Below are positions 10,401 through 17,317 of a stretch of 37,653 nucleotides of DNA, piece by piece (the first letter of the stretch is position 1; each line of letters starts with the position of its first letter). A program made the translations under genes and the position numbers. The DNA is taken from positions 1 to 37,653 of IMG/VR virus record IMGVR_UViG_3300037847_002535. One strand, written 5' to 3'. The notes beneath the pieces are model-generated. The model saw nothing but the letters and a program-made list of their open reading frames with translations, ran no database searches and had not been told where the DNA came from. The DNA comes from a virus.

Positions 10401-13219
10401 TTAATAGAGATGCTGCACCTGTGCCTCCAGAATATCAGGAGACTGTCAATAAGATAGGAGGAGTCAATCAACCAGCAGAGTCTTTCGCAGAGAGTATAGT
10501 AAAGGTTTCTGAATATCCTGACCTAATAGGAAAACTATTATCTAGAGCAAGAGTTAACTACATAGATAAATTAAGTGATGCTGAAAAAGGAACATTGCAG
10601 TCTGCGGAACTTAGTCCAATAGTTGCAGAGTTACAGAACCTTGCCGACACATCTGGCATTAAAGCTTTGCGTTTATCAGAAAGAGCTAGGGGTATACTTG
10701 CAGAAATGTTGATGAGAGGTGTTCCTGTATTTAGCAGCTTAGATAACATTAATTTATCTCCAGAACTTAGAGCATATATAGAAAAACAAGATGACATAAC
10801 CTATGGTGTAACAAGTGTAGAAGACTTTGAACATGGCGGTATCATACAAATATTTGCACCTTTGTATGAGAATCCTAATGTAAACCTTGAACAGTTATTT
10901 AAGATATACGCTATAGCACAAAGAGGAACAAGACTAAACAAAGAAGGTAAAGAGACTCCTGTTGATGAAGATACCATAGCAAAAGCTGAAAAAATTAAAG
11001 AAGACTATCATGTTGTAAAACAAGTCTATGACCAGTTCCAACAATTCAATAATAAAGTTATTGATTACGCTGTAGACGCAGGAATATTATCCTTAGTTAG
11101 AACTAACGGGGAGCTTATACAAGATATTGTTTCTAGGTCTGATATCAAAACAAGCGAACTTCAAGATTTAGAATATGACCAGTTAATAGTTTTAGCTAAA
11201 GAGTTAAATCTAAATTTAGATGCAGACAATCAAATAGAAACTAGGGGCACAGCACAAATATGGAAAGATAACTCTGACTACTATCCTTTCTATAGACAAA
11301 TGTCTGATGAGTCTATTGGCGGTCCGAGAATAGCTTCTGGGTTTGTAGCAGGCAATCCATTAAATATTAAACTGAAAGGCAGCGAAGCTGCGATTGAGCC
11401 AGCACCATTAGAGGCTATCACTAATAATTTATTAGCTATCGTTACAGCTTCTATGAAGAATGATGGTTTAAGAAAAATGATGCGTGAGCATCAAGAATCA
11501 GGCTTGGCAACAATACTAGACAAACCTGAGTCTGGAGCAGATGTAATAACAGTATTTTTAAATGGACAAAAAACTTATTACAGAGTGGCAGACCCATTAA
11601 TGATTAATGGACTCGAAGCCATAGGCATGAATGACACAGGCGAGCTAATGAAATATCTGGCTATGCCAGCCAGCTTCTTACGAGAGATGGTAACGAGAGA
11701 CCCTGGATTTATGTTAGTCAACGTATTCAGAGATACCCTGTCCTCTTATGTAACTTCAGGTGCTAACTACAAACCATTCATAGACCAGATTAAAGCGATA
11801 AATGCAGATTTATCTGAACTTAAAAGATTCGGTATTCTAGGTGGTTATGATTATTCTAATGACCCCATGTCAATAGATTCTTACATTAAGAAAGAACTCA
11901 AGAAGATGGGTGTAGGAGAGAATGGTTCTTATGATGCTGCAACGGCTTTCACTAAATTATGGGATTATTTAGGTCAGGCAACGACTAGGTCAGATGCTTT
12001 AACAAGAAAGGCTGTAGCAGATAAAGTATTTGAATTGACAGGCAGTCAGGCAGAAGCAGCTTATCAAGCTCTTGAAGTAATAAATTTTGGAAGGCGTGGT
12101 GCTAGTCCTGTTTTCAGAATCATAACGGCAGCGATACCATTTTTAAATGCAAGGCTACAAGGTCTTGATGTTCTCTACAGGGCACATACAGGTAGGTATT
12201 CCGCAGTAAGAGTTGAGGGCGAGACCAGAGAAGATGTTGCATTGAATACAGCGTTAGCAACCTTGGGAAGGGGTGGTCTATTAGCACTATTGACTGGTCT
12301 ATATTATGCCTTGGTAAGTGATGATGAAGAGTACACCAATGCCAACAGGAATGTAAGGGATGATAATTGGATAATACCTCTGGCAGAAGGTATACCAGCA
12401 CTTAAACTTCCTATACCTTTTGAGGTTGGAGTTCTTTACAAGGTTATACCTGAGAGGGTAATAGACACCGCTTTGGGTGGTGACATCAATGAAACTTACA
12501 AAACCCTACAAAGACAAGCGATAACCACATTGAAAGTAGACCCACTAGGGTTTCAGGTAGTCAAACCTATCATGGAGGTAATCAATAATAGAAGTTCTTA
12601 TACAGGCGAAGCGATAGTACCCTACTATATGGAGAAAGGTTTAGAAGCTGGTTTGCAATCTAGATATTCTACCAATGAGTTAGCCAGAGTTATCGGTGAA
12701 TCACTAAATATTTCTCCAATCAAATTGGAATACATTATGAGCGGTTATGGTGGAACTATCGGTGGATATATTTTAGGCTTGGCAGATGCAACAACAAGGG
12801 CAGTAACTGACAGAGATTACATAACACCAAGAATAGACAAAGCACCTTTCTTAAAAAGATTCTTACAGACAGAATTAGGCGGAGGATTGCAACAACAATT
12901 CTATGAACTAAGAGAAGAAAGCGACAGGTTTCAACAGACTGTGAATGCTCTCAAGAGGGATGGTAGGTTTGACGAACTGCAAGCTTACATAAAGAACAAA
13001 TCAGGTTTAGCTAGAACAAGACCACAACTGCTGGCTCTTGAACGATACATGACACATTGGAGGAAGCAAAGGGATAGAGTGCTTTACTCTAAGTTAATCA
13101 CACCTGAACAAAAGAAAGAAATTATAGAAGACATGGAAGTACAAAGGGATATAAGACTAGCCTTTGTTCCTGAGTTACGAGAACAATCGGATATACCTTT
13201 TTTCTCTCTAGATATTTAA
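4460..13219 (+). CDS. Giant polyvalent-type internal virion protein with metallopeptidase motif
   Basis: At 2,919 residues this fills nearly a quarter of the window. The N-terminus (YRLPDGRILNVDDDIT, then TEELAKGIPRGLLGTFISAGEG) resembles the opening of large phage proteins carried into the host. Glycine-rich amphipathic segments lie at residues about 118-215. HESIH at 868-872, with EEYVAEL at 928-934 as a possible third ligand, is a gluzincin-like zinc peptidase signature. AHEGRHR at 1118-1124 recalls ParB/sulfiredoxin-like modules of polyvalent proteins. Residues about 1360-1560 form another conserved-looking globular region. Residues about 2410-2580 resemble the C-terminal polyvalent-associated (LPD) type, followed by a hydrophobic stretch near 2594-2620. 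No T7/N4 RNA polymerase or lytic transglycosylase motif was seen. Likely role: ejected multi-enzyme protein acting early in the host. Domain names are from memory. Confidence 0.75.
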   Translation: MAQYRLPDGRILNVDDDITQENAIILQNKLSELYPDYYQPYKEEVKQTFAGHTEELAKGIPRGLLGTFISAGEGVANLFSTGNDSAASKYFQDLQEELNKSSLGVDEGYEEAFSGKLGAGLGSFASFFIPGTVAGKIAGVTGKGLSAKEKLNRAQKFATRGALTTAIPVGIAEQGRNIQAAKDLGETVNAGQEIASEILGGAIGATEIYSLQRLFRYIPKGYKERLSIPQKLTEAVKTGTAEAFQESLAGIAQDAVALGIYSDELPMADSLFDDFTVGGSVGFISDLALRGVLGKRSIGNEYIKELEVEARKLIEEQRFQARKDFRLAELADQPLGLPLIDSLPESTLQLKDVPIMEEFEIITNPNGTSSIVGINTGTDYGVFENVEDAAKQATVLRKELRNDFIDTAVKHNLSVNGLYGNGTAYVLGRKLYDPDANLLPAQVVAALDSTISFKRAEKAQKIIEAETQLDSAIINDLMGEATLEEGYIEKLQEQINRSKTSYPIQPKDIDASSLLGQLYAKVKKKNIPVKYFYTPQEAKQILSAKDFNDLMSEKAAIKFRTRPRRKSEDIYNKSRIIDSSKENLDKVFEQKNIEVDYNSPAFQYLAEKITGAKKLGAMNKGQKELLVTEVLKLPRFNIKTPLPDYTPRPYNVNDLNNLYTDYKGQRITNAEIKAFVKKANDGSDLSPKQLNQLKEDLINSGRARKEKNRLIMNDNFELEQGKRAQSLNETSAEFATRLSETTPLTQDEIADIVERNAYEESEQVSEQNILEEQAFDSAKKYANLIEVSRQRLNELGLKDIGLKLEDRIKSSTGVQKVGGTYVFNQEVGASAEYDEAMKNVLIAMEKIDPDGTKTDAQLEEDIAGLIDHESIHALRSLDLLTQAEYKNLLAFAKNKLKTIKVEFEGRTITEAQRIDNLYRGDAQTVIDEEYVAELFRIYRNNPDAIKGKPRTTIRKIIDFFKGFFDAIFGTGFSSPIGVLEDISAGVVGKRERDVIRSSRNTESILPTPLFSRAATETDPPYMDFNRTQISNFSSNKVGFNDGVEIPLTHVTRMQVDDFLKLTTTGKNQINEIIEEGPLSRGIRQQGAVFDPEIADDEATASTSSLPSLLIQGDGQVVAHEGRHRVALIGQGGGRTIPVFIHFPQGRVEQDIPNPSGQTLQQQGVTSLKNQFQELVRDKYDDFVINEFNDFIVPISKLGAIAPLHRDSPQTNEKLNYAVEVATQPDTLAPIGNIPLFSIDGQATFPRFNKEGDELAKRISEAESDVYTASSILQQEGSLVSNATYKKMRDNLNRAEQRLAQLKALQKSSPRYMRTGVAPKDMLFPGEIETALVNTFKQTNGNPTAKDFKAVLKAFAPRTKKDHDLVDYADLKADFKEAMESGIDHLWYEKWGVNIPNLVGSVNMNEFSGVFGVTSGQATPEKNLKDTLRTMIIARQINPENNPKEFVAELKRFRVGKNDPQRHKDILKIYETGIFQRAGTGQKTATYALEIMESANNSFTPFSVIDRHMLRKFGIDEKAATPQEYRLVQGILALLATDTHNINGERRKFDNPRQIQAALWGHQRYGGPTKITNKGSYQSSVKFSQKEIKEINDMIQDGSYSLDTSFSNKFIHAPRYRSNTKSNVFDTNLGRNMVEAMLNKVPATIIEFKMGTERGYLPKRLEKSLPFSTFNNYQDQVLKKLTRGNQLKFLANLGIPHDITRSAGTWDTYLNPNILIKYPGVEPRTIRAVTQVMTDALMQDAAYISRPVSGGKLSTGLLVEKLDTRNFTVDELQELNDDFSAIQRAGQPVSFTLVPSNRTGLTLLDPLSFVEGYVYTKEDVNNFLDTIVPVLKNRGYTVKRYANESEYIEYGEQKDYTAGTRQAIRGLRDRGGLLESSDLQRTIIRDLYLPAYESYRQFAKEVGFEPNPVPPYLQENSALAGEADIIDYDIAEIQREAEVRAESMSVGNIPRYNVNANPVALKIAFDLEANPNLDIPPIPRRFNRDAAPVPPEYQETVNKIGGVNQPAESFAESIVKVSEYPDLIGKLLSRARVNYIDKLSDAEKGTLQSAELSPIVAELQNLADTSGIKALRLSERARGILAEMLMRGVPVFSSLDNINLSPELRAYIEKQDDITYGVTSVEDFEHGGIIQIFAPLYENPNVNLEQLFKIYAIAQRGTRLNKEGKETPVDEDTIAKAEKIKEDYHVVKQVYDQFQQFNNKVIDYAVDAGILSLVRTNGELIQDIVSRSDIKTSELQDLEYDQLIVLAKELNLNLDADNQIETRGTAQIWKDNSDYYPFYRQMSDESIGGPRIASGFVAGNPLNIKLKGSEAAIEPAPLEAITNNLLAIVTASMKNDGLRKMMREHQESGLATILDKPESGADVITVFLNGQKTYYRVADPLMINGLEAIGMNDTGELMKYLAMPASFLREMVTRDPGFMLVNVFRDTLSSYVTSGANYKPFIDQIKAINADLSELKRFGILGGYDYSNDPMSIDSYIKKELKKMGVGENGSYDAATAFTKLWDYLGQATTRSDALTRKAVADKVFELTGSQAEAAYQALEVINFGRRGASPVFRIITAAIPFLNARLQGLDVLYRAHTGRYSAVRVEGETREDVALNTALATLGRGGLLALLTGLYYALVSDDEEYTNANRNVRDDNWIIPLAEGIPALKLPIPFEVGVLYKVIPERVIDTALGGDINETYKTLQRQAITTLKVDPLGFQVVKPIMEVINNRSSYTGEAIVPYYMEKGLEAGLQSRYSTNELARVIGESLNISPIKLEYIMSGYGGTIGGYILGLADATTRAVTDRDYITPRIDKAPFLKRFLQTELGGGLQQQFYELREESDRFQQTVNALKRDGRFDELQAYIKNKSGLARTRPQLLALERYMTHWRKQRDRVLYSKLITPEQKKEIIEDMEVQRDIRLAFVPELREQSDIPFFSLDI

Positions 13220-13566
13220 ACTATTGACTCGTAGACTGCTATATCCTTTTCTTCTTTCAAAGGTTTAAGTTTAAAAAATCCTTCGTATTCAGGGAACTGT
13301 GCATGAAATAATCTAGCATAGAAGCAGATGTAGTCGTTACTTATCTTAAAGTCTCCACCGCTTGTTTCTATCTCAGCGTTCCACCTTATCCTATTTATGA
13401 TTGCCCAATGCGAGTAGTTTTTTCTACCGCTTCTGATTGCATCAAAGGTGTACAGTTTAAACTTGTCATAGACCTGTGGATTATTCTTGTGCCACTCCCA
13501 CCACTTCATCTTTCTTTCTTGCAACTCTTTTTTCTTTTGCTCAATTATTATCTCAGCCGAATTCAT
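13216..13566 (-). CDS. Conserved phage protein, unknown function
   Basis: A 116-residue protein with a basic, helical N-terminus and the core FDAIRSGRKNYSHWAIINRI followed by RWNAEIETSGGDFKISNDY. The pattern is familiar from many phage genomes as a small protein of unknown role, often near recombination genes. The ATG at 13566 is preceded by GGAG at six bases spacing, which fixes the start. It is the last gene of the minus-strand early block and its stop overlaps the stop of the giant gene by four bases, tail to tail. Confidence 0.7.
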   Translation of the reverse strand: MNSAEIIIEQKKKELQERKMKWWEWHKNNPQVYDKFKLYTFDAIRSGRKNYSHWAIINRIRWNAEIETSGGDFKISNDYICFYARLFHAQFPEYEGFFKLKPLKEEKDIAVYESIV

Positions 13567-13587
13567 TTCATCTCCAGAAAACTATAT

Positions 13588-13602
13588 ACCAGTAAATATT
13601 TT
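13588..13602 (+). repeat. ACCAGTAAATATTTT dispersed repeat, copy 1
   Basis: The 15-mer lies in the short gap between two minus-strand genes. Read on the minus strand it gives AAAATATTTACTGGT followed by TATATAG, with TTGCAA 18 bases upstream. It could therefore carry an extended -10 (TGGTATAT) of a promoter for the gene ending at 13216. The same 15-mer occurs at 22093, 22178 and, inverted, 21126. Promoter function is inferred. Confidence 0.6.
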
Positions 13603-13614
13603 TATTTTGCAACG

Positions 13615-13917
13615 TCATGGTTTGTCGTCAAGTATATCAAGCACTTTTTCCAATAACTGTTCTTCTGTTCCATACGCATCTATAAATCTTTTCTTGTAAG
13701 GATGTCTGCTTATAGGCTCTCTGTCGCTACCCATTCGGTGATGCTCAAAACAAAGGGGTAACACTTGGAAGTGACACCCCTCTTTAGTTTTGCCATTGAT
13801 ATGATGTATCTCGCTAGGAACTCCATAAAACCCCTGTAAGCGACAAACTATACAACCTATTCGGCTGACTTTATCCATGTGCCTTTTCTCTTTAGCAGTC
13901 GGATTCCTTCCCTTCAC
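13615..13917 (-). CDS. Ref-family/HNH-like nuclease
   Basis: A 100-residue protein with CIVC (CxxC) near residue 22-25, then EIHHING and LCFEHHRMGSD, and a C-terminal HPYKKRFIDAYGTEEQLLEKV. The HH...G...C..HH arrangement and RHP-x-K-xx-F tail match the Ref (recombination enhancement function, RecA-dependent nuclease) type of HNH proteins encoded by phages such as P1. It probably cuts DNA in recombination intermediates. Its place downstream of the ERF, SSB-like and exonuclease genes fits a recombination module. The start overlaps the upstream gene by 26 bases. Confidence 0.75.
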   Translation of the reverse strand: MKGRNPTAKEKRHMDKVSRIGCIVCRLQGFYGVPSEIHHINGKTKEGCHFQVLPLCFEHHRMGSDREPISRHPYKKRFIDAYGTEEQLLEKVLDILDDKP

Positions 13918-14077
13918 TTTCTTGTATGAGTTCGTACTCTACAGTTTCTGTAGGTGATGGTTTACATGGGGTTATCAACCTCCAAAAAGCTTTATTGCAA
14001 GCTTCCTCATAAGACTCAGCTTCTATAAAGTCGTAACGTACTTTCTTTTCTTCAACCCTAATTTGATAGACCTTCAT
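13892..14077 (-). CDS. Small unknown protein
   Basis: A 61-residue protein (MKVYQIRVEEKKVRYDFIEAES and onward) with a beta-rich start followed by a helix EEACNKAFWRL, the pattern of many small phage proteins with a beta-alpha layout. Its ATG overlaps the stop of the upstream gene (ATGA) and its end overlaps the Ref-type nuclease gene, so it is translated as part of the tightly packed block. No function recognised. Confidence 0.6.
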   Translation of the reverse strand: MKVYQIRVEEKKVRYDFIEAESYEEACNKAFWRLITPCKPSPTETVEYELIQESEGKESDC

Positions 14078-14415
14078 GCCCCATACCGCTTGCGTTCTTC
14101 TCTAGCGTTGACTGTCTTAGTCTGCCACTCTTGGAAGCCAACCTTCAAAGCATCTATCTTGACCTTTGTGCTGTCAACTAAACTCTCAGCAACACCCACA
14201 TTCAATCTAGCTTGAAACACTACCTCGGTATTATCTGCATAAATTTCTTGCGATACCGCAGTCTTGTGACCCTCTGCTAATGCTTTAAGTTTGGTCTGTG
14301 CGATTGTCTTCTTTAACTCTGCTTTCGCTTCGTGTGTATTTCTGACCGCAGTTTCTAAAGCATCAGCTAGATTTCTAATCCTATCAAACCAGCTTTCGTT
14401 TACCTCGTCACTCAT
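14074..14415 (-). CDS. Helical small protein, unknown function
   Basis: A 113-residue, mostly helical protein (DRIRNLADALETAVRN, KAELKKTIAQTKLKALAEGHKT). I set the start at ATG 14415 and not the GTG four codons earlier, because that ATG overlaps the stop of the Cys-rich 46-residue gene as ATGA. No motif identifies a function. Coiled-coil content suggests an oligomer. It lies within the recombination block. Confidence 0.6.
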   Translation of the reverse strand: MSDEVNESWFDRIRNLADALETAVRNTHEAKAELKKTIAQTKLKALAEGHKTAVSQEIYADNTEVVFQARLNVGVAESLVDSTKVKIDALKVGFQEWQTKTVNAREERKRYGA

Positions 14416-14552
14416 ATCCAACACTTGTAACCTGTGCAGTCTTTCTTAGTGTCACCGCAATGTTCACAATACTTTTCCATATACAAGGCTTCATCACCTT
14501 TGTATTTTTTTTGCCACTTTGCGTAGGCACGCTTAATAAAATCGTCTGACAT
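14412..14552 (-). CDS. 46-aa Cys-rich (zinc-ribbon-like) small protein
   Basis: This short gene was found by reading the gap on the minus strand. It has a near-ideal ribosome binding site (TAGGAGG, five bases before ATG at 14552) and a 46-codon frame beginning MSDDFIKRAYAKWQKKY. The C-terminal half contains C29-x2-C32 and C39-x4-C44 with a neighbouring His31 (YCEHCGDTKKDCTGYKCWI), so it may bind one zinc ion. The stop overlaps the next start as ATGA. The ribosome binding site, overlap and Cys pattern make it very likely real; function unknown. Confidence 0.8.
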   Translation of the reverse strand: MSDDFIKRAYAKWQKKYKGDEALYMEKYCEHCGDTKKDCTGYKCWI

Positions 14553-14560
14553 TATCCCTC

Positions 14561-14884
14561 CTAATTTTCTACTTCTAAAATTACATTGTCGTTTACCAGC
14601 TTGAAAACAACAACATCACCCACTTGTGCGTATTTCTTAATATCCTTAATGGATATCCTCCTATCACCCCTAGCGTTCTTAGTTCGATAACATCTAACTA
14701 CTGTAACCAAATCATTAGCAGTAGGTTTTTGTTTCTTAAACTCTGCTACGAAGTGATGGGAGTCACCACTAGCCATATCATCAAAAACCACACCCACATT
14801 TTTGACAAACTCTCTGACACTATTATTAGCATCAATGATATGTTTGTCTAACATGGTCTTTGTTAACTTTATCCTAGCTTCCAT
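14561..14884 (-). CDS. Unknown protein with possible DNA-binding fold
   Basis: A 107-residue protein if started at ATG 14884; an upstream TTG at 14896 that overlaps the preceding stop would add four residues. Neither has a strong ribosome binding site. The C-terminal half (VVRCYRTKNARGDRRISIKDIKKYAQVGDVVVF, quoted here in outline: basic strand, RRIS, then QVGDVVVF) looks like a small beta-barrel with basic residues, the type found in nucleic-acid-binding proteins. No family is assigned. It sits directly after the SSB-like gene. Confidence 0.55.
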   Translation of the reverse strand: MEARIKLTKTMLDKHIIDANNSVREFVKNVGVVFDDMASGDSHHFVAEFKKQKPTANDLVTVVRCYRTKNARGDRRISIKDIKKYAQVGDVVVFKLVNDNVILEVEN

Positions 14885-14892
14885 GACAAGCT

Positions 14893-15204
14893 TCAAAAAG
14901 GAATCCCATCATCATCAGGAAGGTCTTCAATCTCAACATCCTCGACAGGCTTTTGCTTTCTTTCAAACTCTTCTATAGAAGTGTATCTATGAACCTTTGA
15001 AGGGTTAGCTTTTTCAGGTCTTTCCCATTGAGCAATTTGTATCTCAACTTTGTCTCCCTTCTTAGCAGTATCAACCAAAGCTTTTAGAAACTTCTTTTCT
15101 ACCTCGATTATGCCTGTATGAGAAGGATGATTTTCGGCAGTCTTGTTTCGGTTAAGAAAAACTGTACCGCCTATCTTAGGTTTATCTTCGTAATTTTTAC
15201 TCAT
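14893..15204 (-). CDS. SSB-like protein with acidic C-terminal tip
   Basis: A 103-residue protein with a beta-rich core (GGTVFLNRN, HTGIIEVEKKF, DKVEIQIAQWERP) and an acidic tail ending DDDGIPF. The final Asp-rich segment closing in Ile-Pro-Phe is the hallmark of bacterial SSB C-terminal tips that recruit replication and recombination partners. It overlaps the ERF annealing gene by eight bases, as expected for a single-strand-binding partner. The core is shorter than a standard OB-fold SSB, so the family assignment is inferred from tip and context. Confidence 0.6.
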   Translation of the reverse strand: MSKNYEDKPKIGGTVFLNRNKTAENHPSHTGIIEVEKKFLKALVDTAKKGDKVEIQIAQWERPEKANPSKVHRYTSIEEFERKQKPVEDVEIEDLPDDDGIPF

Positions 15205-15904
15205 TGTCTTCTCCTTTTATTTCTTTGAGTTTATTTTCTTTAGTTTCAGCTAAGATTTCTTTTTTCCTAGCTACCAATTTGTTGACCAAGTCATCATAGA
15301 CACCCTTCAACTTAGGTATGCTTCTTAAAGAAAGTAACTTAGACTGATTTTCTATTTTCCACCTACCTATTTCTTCTTCAGACTTTCCATCTATCCAATC
15401 CATAGCTTCGTCTTTGAAAGCTTTAAGTTCTTCTTCGGTATAAGTGACAGTCAAATCTTCCACCTGCGACTCTGCGTTTTCAGAATATTTACTGGTCTCA
15501 GTTTTATTCTCAGTCACAGCCATATCCCAATCTTCCTCGGCTTGGTTTCCATCATCATCATTACCTGTGGGTAATCCACAAGCAGTCTGCAAACTATAGC
15601 GTTTTGCGTATGAAAGCGAACTACCATATCCTTGAGGTGTCTTTTTGTCTGCGATAACATAAACCTTACCACCTTTGACAACTGCACCATGTCCATGAAA
15701 CTCAGTCTCAACACATTGTCCATTGTCGGCTAAGTAAACCTTTTGCAAAAAGAAAATACCATTATCATTCAATGGTTTCTTTACTGCTCTTATTACTTCG
15801 TCTAAAGGTGCATATTCACTATTAAAATGTGGATTCTTACCTGTTGCTAATCCATGAGTCATTTCAGATTGTGCTTTGACTAAAGCATCTATTAGTTCTT
15901 TCAT
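15197..15904 (-). CDS. erf: ERF-family single-strand annealing protein
   Basis: A 235-residue protein whose first 120 residues match the ERF superfamily: LIDALVKAQSEM, YAPLDEVIRAVKKPLNDNGI, then GSSLSYAKRYSLQTACGLPTG followed by an acidic DDDGN run. ERF proteins of P22-like phages anneal complementary single strands during recombination and end repair. The C-terminal third is acidic and helical. The gene sits between an SSB-like protein and a PD-(D/E)XK exonuclease, the usual phage recombination set. It contains one copy of the dispersed ACCAGTAAATATT repeat, encoding TSKYS. Confidence 0.88.
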   Translation of the reverse strand: MKELIDALVKAQSEMTHGLATGKNPHFNSEYAPLDEVIRAVKKPLNDNGIFFLQKVYLADNGQCVETEFHGHGAVVKGGKVYVIADKKTPQGYGSSLSYAKRYSLQTACGLPTGNDDDGNQAEEDWDMAVTENKTETSKYSENAESQVEDLTVTYTEEELKAFKDEAMDWIDGKSEEEIGRWKIENQSKLLSLRSIPKLKGVYDDLVNKLVARKKEILAETKENKLKEIKGEDNE

Positions 15905-16095
15905 TAGCTTATCTCCTCAATAATATAATCATCAAGCGTTTCTTCTTGCATAAAACCATCATCTTCTCTAATAAGTTTATTACCCTCTTCTAGCCAAGCA
16001 TCTAAATCATCTGTAGTTCCTTGATATACTATGCCAACTTCGGGATATCCCCATTGGCTATAATCAAAGTAAATTTTATATTTTGGTTTATTCAT
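15904..16095 (-). CDS. Small acidic unknown protein
   Basis: A 63-residue protein (MNKPKYKIYFDYSQWGYPEVG and onward) with a beta-rich first half and an acidic second half (DDLDAWLEEGNK, EETLDDYIIEEIS). Start and stop each share a base with their neighbours (exonuclease upstream, ERF downstream), which supports a genuine, coupled gene. The acidic surface might mimic DNA or contact the exonuclease, but that is speculation. No family recognised. Confidence 0.6.
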   Translation of the reverse strand: MNKPKYKIYFDYSQWGYPEVGIVYQGTTDDLDAWLEEGNKLIREDDGFMQEETLDDYIIEEIS

Positions 16096-16904
16096 TATTC
16101 ACCCACCTCACTAGGGTCATAGTTTTTAGTTAATTTCCAATATGTTAATAAAGCATTAAACATATCAATGTGTTTGGAATGAGAAGCTTCATCCCATTGA
16201 TGACAGGCAATAAGTCCTGTCTCCTTTCTATCTACAAAGATAGAAACTCTTTTGGCTTTATCAAACCCACACCCTTGAGCGTAGGCTGACAGTTGCATAC
16301 CATGTTCATCAAATACCAATCTCTTTGGGTCTTTACCCTGTAACCCATCTTTGGTTTTAAAATCTATGAATATTCCATTCTTAGAATACAAATCAATCTT
16401 TCCTCCATAGCCTTCTTTTGCACAGAAGGAATCTTCTGCTATCCATTTTTCATTAGGGTAATGTTCATCTAGCCATTCTCTAATTGCTAAATAACTGTCT
16501 GAAGGTTTGCCTGACTGAAAGCCTTCTTCTATGTTGTGGTGAATCTCTGAGCCTCGGTCTGCTGATAGTCTGCCTACTATTTGAGAATGTTCTCTGACTC
16601 TTGCTACATACTCTTCTATGGTTTCGTCAACATCCATTTCGGTTAGGATTGCAGACTCTATCGCCTGAGTAATCTTCCACCTTTCTAAAGCTGGCTTGTG
16701 AGCAACACCCATAATCCCTGTAACAGATGGCACTAAGTTTAGTTTTCTAGCATCAGCTAATGTGGTTGGTCTCTCTTTACCATTAGCACCAATGATTGTA
16801 TACATGGGTTCACCTTCTTGTGAGTACCAATGACCTGACTCAGCCGTGTGTTTATCAAAATATTTACCAGTATTATTTTTTACTTCACTCACTTTGTTCT
16901 CCAA
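16095..16904 (-). CDS. PD-(D/E)XK exonuclease (Cas4/RecB-like)
   Basis: A 269-residue nuclease. Near the middle, SEIHHNIEEG supplies the His-containing helix typical of Cas4/RecB-family nucleases. GYGGKIDLYSKNGIFIDFKTK supplies the PD-type Asp (KID) and the D-x-K motif (DFK), followed by GMQLSAYAQGC, the usual Q-x-x-x-Y helix. The family degrades DNA ends to make single strands for an annealing protein, here the ERF protein encoded two genes downstream. The start overlaps the upstream gene by 16 bases. One variant of the dispersed repeat lies near its start (residues NTGKYF). Confidence 0.8.
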   Translation of the reverse strand: MENKVSEVKNNTGKYFDKHTAESGHWYSQEGEPMYTIIGANGKERPTTLADARKLNLVPSVTGIMGVAHKPALERWKITQAIESAILTEMDVDETIEEYVARVREHSQIVGRLSADRGSEIHHNIEEGFQSGKPSDSYLAIREWLDEHYPNEKWIAEDSFCAKEGYGGKIDLYSKNGIFIDFKTKDGLQGKDPKRLVFDEHGMQLSAYAQGCGFDKAKRVSIFVDRKETGLIACHQWDEASHSKHIDMFNALLTYWKLTKNYDPSEVGE

Positions 16905-17134
16905 ATACCAATAGCTTTGTCCATCTGCCTGACAGAAAAATCTTTGTTAGGGTTCTTGTGTTTAAATCTCAAAACAAAGTTCCTTATTGTTTTGTGTTCT
17001 TTAGCTACTTGAGTTTTTGACATAGGTACTTCTATCATGTCGTTTACTTCCATAGTCTCAAGGGGTATGTCGTACTTCCTTGGCTTACCTCTGTGTTTAG
17101 GTAAAGGTACACCCTTCTTAATTTCAAACTCCAT
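16889..17134 (-). CDS. Small basic phage protein, unknown function
   Basis: An 81-residue basic protein opening MEFEIKKGVPLPKHRGKPRKY, then METMEV-like NDMIEVPMSK and a final AIGIWRTK. This layout (GxPxPK, a MEVGD-like turn and a terminal hydrophobic-W-R) recurs in many phages and is annotated as a domain of unknown function, probably binding nucleic acid. The ATG lies four bases after the stop of the 55-residue gene upstream, and it overlaps the exonuclease start. Confidence 0.65.
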   Translation of the reverse strand: MEFEIKKGVPLPKHRGKPRKYDIPLETMEVNDMIEVPMSKTQVAKEHKTIRNFVLRFKHKNPNKDFSVRQMDKAIGIWRTK

Positions 17135-17138
17135 CTTT

Positions 17139-17306
17139 TTACTTTACTCCCTTTCTGTCTAACTTTTTGGCTAACCTTCTAAAGTTTCTGCTTTGCATCC
17201 AAATATCTTGGTTATGTTTATCTAGGTCTATACTTGGGTTTGCACACAACTTTCTAAGTTCTATCATTTTTTTTTCTACATGCTTTCTATTATTTTTTGC
17301 TTTCAT
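17139..17306 (-). CDS. 55-aa basic helical protein
   Basis: Found by reading the gap on the minus strand: ATG at 17306 preceded by AAAGGAGAG, and a 55-codon frame MKAKNNRKHVEKKMIELRKL continuing to KKLDRKGVK. It is strongly basic and helical, with one cysteine, and closes four bases before the next gene's start. The ribosome binding site and the spacing on both sides make it a likely real gene. No function recognised; nucleic-acid contact is plausible from the charge. Confidence 0.75.
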   Translation of the reverse strand: MKAKNNRKHVEKKMIELRKLCANPSIDLDKHNQDIWMQSRNFRRLAKKLDRKGVK

Positions 17307-17317
17307 GCTCTCTCCTT

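Noticed and set aside
12120-12401. 93-residue minus-strand frame inside the giant gene
   Set aside because: His/Leu-rich shadow of a strongly coding plus-strand frame, without a ribosome binding site.
4460-13219. Giant protein as an N4-type virion RNA polymerase
   Set aside because: Size fits, but I could not find the T7/N4 polymerase catalytic motifs in order.
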